Shown: one piece after another, positions 1 through 7,532 of the stretch
Position numbering within the stretch: position 1 is the stretch's first letter
Layout of the letters: the number at the start of each line of letters is the position of its first letter
NCBI GenBank assembly: GCA_016882345.1
Contig: VGQR01000086.1
Span: 1-7,532, forward strand
DNA from: Cyanobacteria bacterium K_DeepCast_35m_m2_023
GTDB lineage: Bacteria > Cyanobacteriota > Cyanobacteriia > PCC-6307 > Cyanobiaceae
DNA length: 7,532 nucleotides
Direction: 5' to 3'
Program-made: the position numbers and the translations under genes
The notes under the pieces: generated by a model
Database searches by the model: none
Told to the model about the DNA's origin: nothing
What the model saw: the letters and a program-made list of their open reading frames with translations, nothing else

Positions 1-1
1 T

Positions 2-97
2 GCCGCCGACGAGGGCTGTCTGCCGGTGGGCATCGGCGTGCTCAGTTTGGCCCTGTTGCGCTGGATCGAGGCCCGGGCTGTCAGGTTGGCGTCATGA
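2..97 (+). CDS. 3' end of an unidentified upstream gene (partial)
   Basis: An open frame enters from the left edge and ends at TGA 95-97, giving the last 31 residues of a protein. The tail reads as a small hydrophobic stretch (LPVGIGVLSLALLRWIE) followed by a basic, Ala-rich end, which could be a C-terminal membrane or amphipathic helix. Its stop overlaps the next start in an ATGA arrangement (ATG 94-96), which suggests translational coupling and a shared transcript with the two genes that follow. I do not recognise the family from this short tail. That it is coding rests on the ATGA overlap and the lack of stops. Confidence 0.6.
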   Translation, partial: AADEGCLPVGIGVLSLALLRWIEARAVRLAS

Positions 98-309
98 ACG
101 AGCGTTCCCCGCTGCTGGCCTGGCTGGCCCTGTCGTCGCCGCTGCTGATTGCCCTGTCGCTGCTGGCGGTGCTGGTGCGCATCGGTTCGAGCCGGTTGCA
201 GGCGGTGCCGGCGCTGCTGATCGGTTGCGGCATGCTGCTCAGCAGCGTTCTGGGTCGCCGCCGCGGCAGGCGCAGACTGCTGCAGGCCCTGAAGCAGGTC
301 GATGCCTGA
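94..309 (+). CDS. Small two-helix membrane protein, possibly DUF3188
   Basis: Encodes 71 residues. After a short polar start (MNERS) there are two hydrophobic segments, about residues 7-29 and 36-53, separated by a short basic linker (RIGSSRLQ). A strongly basic stretch follows (GRRRGRRR), then a short polar tail. By the positive-inside rule the basic tail should be cytoplasmic. Length and layout resemble the small cyanobacterial DUF3188 family, but that is a resemblance from memory and no function is known. The start overlaps the upstream stop by ATGA, and the gene's own stop overlaps the start of the HEAT-repeat gene by 8 bp, so the three are very probably co-translated. No domain indicates a biochemical role. 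Confidence 0.7.
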   Translation: MNERSPLLAWLALSSPLLIALSLLAVLVRIGSSRLQAVPALLIGCGMLLSSVLGRRRGRRRLLQALKQVDA

Positions 310-916
310 TCAACCTCTTGACGACCAGCAATTGGCCCAGTTGCGTGAGGCCATCGCCAGTGGCGATCCAGGCCGAGCAATGCCTGCCCTGGCCGGCCTG
401 CGCGAGGTGGCGCCCGACCAGGCGATCCCCCTGCTGTTGCTGGGGCTCGAGCAGGAGGTGTTCATGGTGCGCTCACTCAGCTGTGCGGGCCTGGGCTACA
501 AGCAGAGCCCAGAAGGCTGGACGGCGCTCGAGCGGGCCCTGGTCCACGACGAGGACCCCAATGTGCGTGCCGAAGCCGCCAATGCGCTGGTGAGCTACAG
601 CCTTGAACGGGCTTGGCCGCTGTTGATTGAGGCCTTCACGGTCAACGACCACTGGCTGGTGCGCTGCAGCATTCTTTCGGCGGTGGCTGAGCTCACCGAG
701 GCCCCCAGCGACTGGCTGCTGCAACTGGCCCGCCTGGCGATCGCCGATGGCGATGGCACGGTGCGGGTCGGTGGTGCCGAGATCCTTGGGCGGCTGGTCA
801 GCGAGGCCGGTGCCCCTGCCGAGCTGTCGGCGGCCGCCCGCGCCGCCCTGGTGCCCCTGCAGAGCGACAGCGATCACCGCGTTGTGGCCGCCGCGCTCAA
901 TGGCCTCCAGGGTTGA
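302..916 (+). CDS. HEAT-repeat protein (PBS-lyase HEAT-like type)
   Basis: Encodes 204 residues built from about five helical HEAT-like repeats. Repeat cores are visible at PLLLLGLEQEVFMVRSLSCA (about residues 44-63), DEDPNVRAEAANALVSY (about 84-100), NDHWLVRCSILSAVAEL (about 115-131), DGDGTVRVGGAEILGRLV (about 148-165) and SDSDHRVVAAALNGL (about 188-202). The recurring D-x-x-(V/L)-R-x-x-(A/S) pattern is typical of PBS-lyase-type HEAT repeats, which act as protein-interaction scaffolds. In cyanobacteria such repeats occur in phycobilin lyases, but this short protein need not be a lyase and no catalytic residues can be identified. It overlaps the upstream membrane-protein gene by 8 bp and ends about 50 bp before the thiC riboswitch. 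There is no signal peptide, so it is probably cytosolic or held at the membrane by its partner. Confidence 0.85.
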   Translation: MPDQPLDDQQLAQLREAIASGDPGRAMPALAGLREVAPDQAIPLLLLGLEQEVFMVRSLSCAGLGYKQSPEGWTALERALVHDEDPNVRAEAANALVSYSLERAWPLLIEAFTVNDHWLVRCSILSAVAELTEAPSDWLLQLARLAIADGDGTVRVGGAEILGRLVSEAGAPAELSAAARAALVPLQSDSDHRVVAAALNGLQG

Positions 917-928
917 TGGGCAGCCGGG

Positions 929-957
929 CTGACAGCCATTTTCGGCCTTGCTAGGTT
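929..957 (+). promoter_or_regulatory. Candidate sigma-70-type promoter of thiC
   Basis: CTGACA at 929-934 matches the -35 consensus at five of six positions. TAGGTT at 952-957 is a weaker -10 match (three of six). The spacer is the ideal 17 bp. A start about 6-8 bp downstream would fall at 963-965, exactly where the riboswitch P1 stem begins. That placement is the best argument for it; the -10 match alone is poor. Confidence 0.4.
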
Positions 958-964
958 TCGAAAG

Positions 965-2510
<1,546 letters not shown>

Positions 2511-2513
2511 TGA

Positions 2514-2873
2514 TCACTCCAGCCACGGTTCCAGCATGCTCAGATCAAGGGCGGTGGCCAACGCACGTAGCACCTTGCGCAGCGGTTCTGGTCCGATCCG
2601 ACCGAGTGGACCGTCCAGCTGCTGGCGCAGGACTGTGGTGGGTTGCCAGGCCATCGCATAGCTCTGCTGTTTCAGGCCGGTGTCTGGGTTTGCCGGCAGC
2701 GCCACAGCCAGGGGCTGGCTCGCCAGGCGCGGGTCACTGCTGATCGGCACCACGACCCAGCGGTTGCTGCAGCTGGTCGCAGCATCGGGGGCGATCACCA
2801 AGACAGGCCTGGTTTTGCTGTCGCCGAGGTCCCGGTCGCGCGGCCAGCAGTAGATGCGGCCACGTTCAGCCAT
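2514..2873 (-). CDS. MazF/PemK-like toxin (type II toxin-antitoxin)
   Basis: Encodes 119 residues with the MazF/PemK fold pattern. It opens with RGRIYCWPRDRDLGDSKTRP and VLVIAPD, corresponding to the family's G-(E/R)-I-(Y/V) strand and RP-x-LV(I/V) strand. VVVPISSD, where the family usually has PiTs, and a SYAM strand follow, and the C-terminal part LGRIGPEPLRKVLRALATAL is the usual last helix. Family members are ribosome-independent, sequence-specific mRNA endoribonucleases acting in the cytosol, held inactive by the partner antitoxin. The start ATG overlaps the stop of the upstream antitoxin gene by 8 bp (ATGGCTGA), the normal coupled arrangement. The frame is uninterrupted and of normal length, so it looks functional. 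Target specificity cannot be read from the sequence. Confidence 0.85.
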   Translation of the reverse strand: MAERGRIYCWPRDRDLGDSKTRPVLVIAPDAATSCSNRWVVVPISSDPRLASQPLAVALPANPDTGLKQQSYAMAWQPTTVLRQQLDGPLGRIGPEPLRKVLRALATALDLSMLEPWLE

Positions 2874-3129
2874 GCAGAGAATCCAGGCTTGGTTGGCCCA
2901 TCATCACGGCATCGGTATGGGCCGCTTCCAGGTCATCGCCTTCGAGGCTGCCCAGTTGGGCGTAGGCCTGTTGGAGCGCCAGGAGTTGCCGCCGCTGCAG
3001 CCACAGGCCCAGGGCTTCTGACAGTGCAGCCGAGCGGTTCTGGTGCGTCGAGGTCGCTTGCTGCAACTCGTGATCCAGAGCCTGCAACAGCTCGGCATCG
3101 AGCGAAATCGAGATCGACCTCGTTGCCAT
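2866..3129 (-). CDS. Ribbon-helix-helix antitoxin paired with the MazF-like toxin
   Basis: Encodes 87 residues. The N-terminus RSISISLDAELLQALDHEL is a ribbon-helix-helix start: a beta strand, then a helix. A turn and second helix follow (NRSAALSEALGLWLQRR, about residues 32-48). Such proteins dimerise, bind operator DNA in their own promoter and neutralise the toxin with the C-terminal tail, here the acidic stretch LGSLEGDDLEAAHTD and beyond. I chose ATG at 3129-3127 because the RHH strand begins right after it. The frame stays open upstream to about 3204, including an ATG at 3138, but those residues would overlap the protease gene and do not look like the family. The gene lies 17 bp after the broken protease gene and overlaps the toxin by 8 bp. 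It appears intact. Confidence 0.82.
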   Translation of the reverse strand: MATRSISISLDAELLQALDHELQQATSTHQNRSAALSEALGLWLQRRQLLALQQAYAQLGSLEGDDLEAAHTDAVMMGQPSLDSLHG

Positions 3130-3146
3130 CAATCCCATGAGGATTT

Positions 3147-3587
3147 CTACGGGCAATTCTGTGGCGATCGGGACTCTTGGTCCCGGCTGAGGCCGTTGAA
3201 GCATGCTGATTTGGCCACGCTCATTGGAATGTTGGGGCTCTCGGGATTCACATCCAGGCTCTGCAGCTGGGGACGCAGCACCAGGTCCATGTCCTCCATC
3301 GGAATTGCGCCGAGCAGCACCTCCGTGCCCAGCACCATGGCCCCGGTGAAGCAGCGGCGGTTGCCGAAGCGCACCTCCACCGGTCCCACGTAGGGCAGCG
3401 TGCGGCGATGGCCATCGGCCAGCACCACCTCACGGCGCTCCAGCTCGGCCAGGCTCAACTGGATCGCCAGGTGCTCGGGGATGCACAGATGAACGGCACC
3501 GCTGTCGGCCAGTGCCGACACCTCAACCGCAACCAGCTCGGGTCTGGTGGGATTGCTGAGCTAAACGGTGCTGCGGATCAGACCCAT
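3147..3587 (-). pseudogene. Clan AA retropepsin-like aspartic protease, interrupted by an amber codon
   Basis: Read from ATG 3587-3585, the frame gives MGLIRSTV, then TAG at 3563-3561 (codon 9), then continues unbroken as LSNPTRPELVAVEVSALADSGA to the stop at 3147-3149, 146 codons in all. ADSGA near residue 27 is the active-site DTGA-type motif of single-domain retropepsin-like proteases. It is followed by a conserved-looking hydrophobic core (LADGHRRTLPYVGPVEVRFG) and VLGTEVLLGAIPMEDMDLVL, the second flap/core segment. Relatives usually have a sense codon (I expect Glu) where the TAG stands, so a single G-to-T change would explain it. A GTG at 3521 could restart translation but would lose the first beta strands. 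The gene follows the HNH gene by 26 bp. Substrate unknown. It is probably inactive unless restart or suppression occurs. Confidence 0.75.
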
Positions 3588-3613
3588 GACCTCAAGGCTA
3601 AGCAGCGTGCCGG

Positions 3614-4656
3614 TCAGCGGCGGTGGTAACGCACCTTCTGCCCTTCGCGTTCCTGCTGCAGCCGGTTGAGGCGGCGGGTCAGGCTGTGCAACCGCCCCAT
3701 CGAGCGGGCATTCACCGGATCAAAGAGATCGGCGCGGGCGCTGCTGATGAACCTGAGGAAGTCGCTGGGGCAGCAGGGGCCAGGCTTCCAGCTGTGAAAG
3801 TCCCGGTGCAGCTCGGGCACGATCACCAGCACGTTGTCGCTCAGATCGGCCAGATCGGGGCGGCTGGTTCGGTCAAACAGCTGATGCCCCGCTAGTTCGA
3901 TGCGTTTGTATGTTTTAGGTTGCTTGCCTGTTGCTTCGCAGCGGTGCCCTGCGGCCGATTTTGCGCGTTTGACGGCATGATCGGATCCTTCGGTGAGATA
4001 GCGAATCTCTTCGTTGAAGCAGCTTTCCACCACCTCGCCCACGGCTTCAATCCAGGCTTTTCGGGATTTGGAGATGCGGCTGTTGCGGTGCAGGCACGGG
4101 CGACAGCTGCAATTCCCCGCTGGCTGAGAAGCAGTTGCCGATCGTCTTTTTCGAGAAAGTCTTTGTTAATTTCTAGGCTCTCTTCGCCGTCAGCTACGCC
4201 CGCTGTTCTCAGGCGTTCCCAGGAGTTGTTGAAGCCCAGGTGATTGGTTTGCAGGATCGAGACGGTGCTTTTACGCGTCACGAAGGCCAGCGCTCCGTGG
4301 ATTTCGATGCTGCCGCCCGCATCCAAAAACTCCTGGGTAATCCGTCGACTGACCAGCAGTTGTTTGCGCTTTTTCTTGGCTTGGAATAGCCGCTCGCGCA
4401 CCCAGCTGAGAAAGCCCTGTTTTTCGTTGGCTTCGAGGTAGCGGGCAATCGCTTCGATGCCTTCTTCGCTGAAGCGCCTTGGGCGTTTGCCACTGGAGCC
4501 TGGGGCACTTGGACCTGAGTATTCGAAATGGACTCCCTCTTCCAAGATCCATTCGTCGTGGGGGTTGTCGTCAAATTCATCGACGATCCGATACAGCCTG
4601 TCGATCCTTTTGCCGAGGATCTTGGCGGTTTCTCGATCGGTCAGCAGGTCGCGCAT
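3614..4656 (-). pseudogene. Probable HNH-nuclease protein, frameshifted
   Basis: The gene starts at ATG 4656-4654, only 4 bp after the J-domain gene. The first frame is sensible through SQRGIAAVARACTA and then loses character; it would stop at 3892. The other frame takes over near 4080-4100 as NSRISKSRKAWIEAVGEVVE and runs to the stop at 3614-3616. Losing one A in a GCAAAC-like run would explain the break. Repaired, the protein has about 347 residues. Its first two thirds contain two related blocks (RRFSEEGIEAIARYL and LLLSQRGIAAVARAC, each followed by a Trp-containing basic helix). Its last third has CEATGK, LAGHQLFD, LADLSDNVLVI and ELHRDFHSW, in the order of an HNH-type nuclease. Base composition is lower in GC than thiC. 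The HNH call is from pattern alone. Confidence 0.65.
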
Positions 4657-4660
4657 CGCT

Positions 4661-5158
4661 TCAGGGCATCAGGGCGAGGATCGAGTCCTTCATCGTTTGC
4701 AGGCGCTCGGCCACCCGCGGGTCGCCGCCGTGATCGGGGTGGTGCTGCTGGATCAGACGGCGAAACGCAGCGCGCACGTCATCGGCCGAGGCGTTCTTGG
4801 GATCAAGGCCAAACACCACCCAGGGTCTGAAGTGCTGCAGCACGTCGATGCCGTTGATCACCGTGGGCCCGTCGTCCAGATGCCGTTCATTGGCCGGGAT
4901 GCCGATGAAGCGTCGGTAGAGCTTGAGCCAGTCCTCCTTGGTCTTGAAGGACACCTGCTCGCCGGTCATCGCCAGCTGGAAGTTCCTGTCCTTCCTGAGG
5001 GCTGTGAGCGTCTTGCAGTTGAAGTGCTGCAGGACCCGTGTCTTGATCTCGCTCAGCGCCGGTGCTTTGGGCTTGGCGGCCTTGGACGCCTGCGGACTGC
5101 GGAAGTCGCCGCCGTTCACCGTGCGGGCAAAGGTCAGCAGATCGGTGTCCCATGTCAA
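4661..5158 (-). CDS. J-domain protein (C-terminal DnaJ-like domain), 5' end disturbed
   Basis: Encodes 165 residues from TTG 5158-5156. The C-terminal segment, about residues 112-165, is a J-domain: helix II (ASADDVRAAFRRLIQQ), the invariant HPD at 140-142 within HHPDHGGD, and helix III (RVAERLQTMKDSILAL). J-domains stimulate Hsp70 ATPase activity and deliver clients. The N-terminal 110 residues have no family I recognise and would be the client-specific part. The start is uncertain. TTG is rare, no Shine-Dalgarno is seen, and a TGA at 5161-5159 precedes it in frame, with ATG 5176-5174 just before that. The insertion sequence begins only about 12 bp away, and the TTG lies inside its presumed target duplication. 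The protein may therefore be 5'-truncated. It runs 4 bp ahead of the HNH gene as an operon. Confidence 0.72.
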   Translation of the reverse strand: MTWDTDLLTFARTVNGGDFRSPQASKAAKPKAPALSEIKTRVLQHFNCKTLTALRKDRNFQLAMTGEQVSFKTKEDWLKLYRRFIGIPANERHLDDGPTVINGIDVLQHFRPWVVFGLDPKNASADDVRAAFRRLIQQHHPDHGGDPRVAERLQTMKDSILALMP

Positions 5159-5169
5159 TCAGGTTGACT
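5155..5169. repeat. Left copy of imperfect 15-bp target-site duplication
   Basis: TCAATCAGGTTGACT lies flush against the left inverted repeat. It matches TCAATCAGATTGTCG, which lies flush against the right inverted repeat, at 12 of 15 positions, the first eight being identical. The exact fit against both ends supports a target duplication that has since diverged, although only the 8-bp core is perfect. Confidence 0.55.
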
Positions 5170-5197
5170 GGAGCATTGCATCATTGAAGAAGTTACC
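5170..5197 (+). repeat. Left terminal inverted repeat of the insertion sequence
   Basis: Blocks GGAGC (5170-5174), TGCATCA (5177-5183) and GTTACC (5192-5197) recur in the same order, inverted, at the right end. A second TTGCATCAT, at 5210-5218, repeats the one at 5176-5184 in direct orientation 34 bp away and may be a subterminal transposase-binding site. Confidence 0.65.
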
Positions 5198-5232
5198 ACT
5201 GTAAGGTTGTTGCATCATCGGCTACCTGAGAC

Positions 5233-6904
5233 GTGGCAGTTTCTCCGAGCGATGTCTCGAGCCGGCGGCGCACCACTGGAGCGGCCGGCCCCGATCCACA
5301 GCGCAGGAGGGCTGCTCTGGAGGCTGCCCGGCGGCGCTACGGGGTCTTGAGTGCACCTGGGAAACGAACCTTGCTGGATGAGCTGGAGTTGCTCACCGGT
5401 TACCACCGCAAATCGCTGTTGCGGCTTTTGAACCGCCGCGCCTCACCGGAGCCACAAGCAGACCAGCGCATCGAGGAGGAGGAGGAGGCTGTGGCTAAGC
5501 CTCACCCCCGTCGGCGCTATGGCCCCGAGGCTGCGGCGGCGCTGGTGCCGCTGTGGGAGGCCAGTGACCGGCTCTGCGGCAAACGCCTGGCGGCCCTGTT
5601 GCCCTTGTTGGTGGAGTCGCTTGAGCGCCACGGCCATCTGAGCCTTGAGCCCGTGGTGCGTGAGCAGGTGCTGGCGATGAGCAGCGCCACGATCGATCGG
5701 CTGTTGGCACCGATCCGCAAAGCCAGTGGCGGTAACCAGTTGCGACGGCCACCGCGGGCCTACAGCGCCGTGCGGCGTCGCGTACCGGTGCGCACGTTCC
5801 GTGGCTGGGAGGACCACCACGAGCCCGGCTGGCTTGAGATCGATCTAGTCGCCCACTGCGGCGGGCGAATGCAAGGCCCCTTCCTGTGGACCCTGGTGGC
5901 GACTGATATCGCCACCGGCTGGTGTGAAAGCGTGCCGATTTTGGTGCGGGATGGCGCTGTCGTGCTGACGGCTCTGCAGTTGATCCGCCGTCAGCTGCCG
6001 TTCCCGTTGCGTGGCATCGATGCCGACAACGACCCGGTGTTCATGAACAGCCTGATGGAGGCCTGGTGCGACCGCCCGGGGAAGCAGATCGTGCTCACTC
6101 GTTCACGTTCGTACCAGAGCAACGATCAGGCCTGGGTTGAGCAGAAGAACGGAATGCGGGTGCGACGGGTGGTGGGCTATCAGCGGCTCGAGGGTCTGGA
6201 AGCTGCCCAGGTGATGGGGGAGCTTTACGGAGCCTTGCGTCTGTTCACCAACCTGTTTCAGCCCTCGTTCAAGCTCAAGGCCAGTGAGCGCCATGGCGCG
6301 CGAATCAAACGGCAGCACCACCCACCGCGCACACCGCTGCAGCGATTGATCAAGAGCGGGGCGTTGCCGACAGAGCAAGCCCAGGCCTTGCAGGATCAGC
6401 AGCGCCGCACGGACCCGGTGGCCTTGCTGAACACCATCCGGCGCTGCCAGGGGCAATTGGCTGTACTCGCCAGCGGTGACCAAAACACGAGAGATCAGGC
6501 AGGTACTGCGGCTCGCGATCTGGCAGCCGAGAACCGATCGTTGGAGGTGTTTCTCGGCGGCCTGCAGACCCTCTGGCACAGCAGCCAGCCGAGGCGCCGC
6601 AAGCCCAAACCCCGCAGTGGCAAACGCTCCAGGCCCGATCCGTTTGAACCGGATGTGGAGCAGATCGAGGCGTGGCTGAAAGCCGAACCCATGCTCAGAG
6701 GCAAAGAGCTGCTGGAGCGCCTGATCCAACACAACCCTGAGCGCTACGGCAAGCGTCACCTGCGAACCCTGCAGCGGCGGGTTCGCGGTTACCTGTTGCG
6801 GCAGATCGAGCAAGACATGGAGCAGGTGTTGGACGGGAGATCCAAAGACCAGAAACAGGCAAAACTCACGGAGATAGCAGTGTTACCAGGCGTCAAAAGA
6901 GATG

Positions 6905-6909
<5 letters not shown>
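5233..6909 (+). CDS. Transposase with retroviral-integrase-type DDE domain
   Basis: Encodes 558 residues with no interruption. The N-terminal part (about residues 23-68: ALEAARRRYGVLSAPGKRTL and TGYHRKSLLRLLNRR) looks like a helix-turn-helix DNA-binding region. A Glu-rich linker follows. The catalytic rve-like core has Asp204 in LEIDLVAH, Asp265 in DADNDPVFMNS (where many relatives have DNGSEF) and Glu303 in WVEQKNG, a D-60-D-37-E spacing typical of the superfamily. The C-terminal region (RRRKPKPRSGKRSRP and after) is basic and probably contacts DNA. It cuts and joins the element's ends. The GTG start is the first in frame and no strong ribosome site is visible. The stop TAA overlaps the GTTACC block of the right terminal repeat. 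All three acidic residues are present, so it may be active. Confidence 0.88.

Positions 6910-7532
<623 letters not shown>

Noticed and set aside
2643..3140. A 165-residue plus-strand open frame opposite the toxin-antitoxin genes
   Set aside because: It is antisense to two well-supported coupled genes and has low-complexity, GC-driven composition.
3130..3204. Longer antitoxin starting at about 3204
   Set aside because: The extra residues overlap the 3' end of the protease gene and precede the RHH strand, which begins right after the ATG at 3129.
4457..5167. A 236-residue plus-strand open frame opposite the J-domain and HNH genes
   Set aside because: It lies antisense to a J-domain with a clear HPD motif and spans two real genes. 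Its composition looks like a reverse shadow and it has no recognisable domain.

Overview
The window looks like a high-GC picocyanobacterium of the Cyanobium/Synechococcus type. The ThiC protein has the cyanobacterial form, starting MRSAWIEKR and ending in a CSMCGPKHC cluster, and it is preceded by a HEAT-repeat protein and a small membrane protein of a kind seen in these organisms. This placement rests on remembered family sequences, not on a database search.

Left part (1-2510, plus strand): an ordinary chromosomal block. The 3' end of an unidentified gene, a small two-helix membrane protein and a HEAT-repeat protein overlap by a few bases and form a tight operon. A candidate promoter, a clear TPP riboswitch and intact thiC (thiamine pyrimidine synthesis) follow. 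A strong hairpin sits across the thiC stop codon.

Middle part (2514-7046, minus strand, apart from the transposase): an accessory island. In minus-strand transcription order it holds a GTG-started N-terminal gene fragment, an insertion sequence with an intact DDE transposase on the plus strand, a J-domain protein, a probable HNH nuclease gene broken by a frameshift, a clan AA retropepsin-like aspartic protease broken by an amber codon, and an apparently intact RHH antitoxin / MazF-like toxin pair. The insertion sequence has imperfect terminal inverted repeats starting GGAGC and an imperfect 15-bp direct repeat flush against both ends. It appears to have landed between the N-terminal fragment and the J-domain gene. 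Most of the island is decaying, and only the toxin-antitoxin pair and the transposase look fully functional.

Right part (about 7124-7532, plus strand): a second, decayed copy of the middle of thiC. It matches intact thiC from about 1755 to 2217 but has three in-frame nonsense changes, several small indels and a roughly 62-bp deletion. It runs off the window. The intact gene and this remnant are direct repeats bracketing the island, so the island probably arrived by, or was followed by, a rearrangement at thiC. The most novel candidate system is the J-domain protein + HNH nuclease pair. In this genome it is damaged, so any function would have to be judged from intact relatives.
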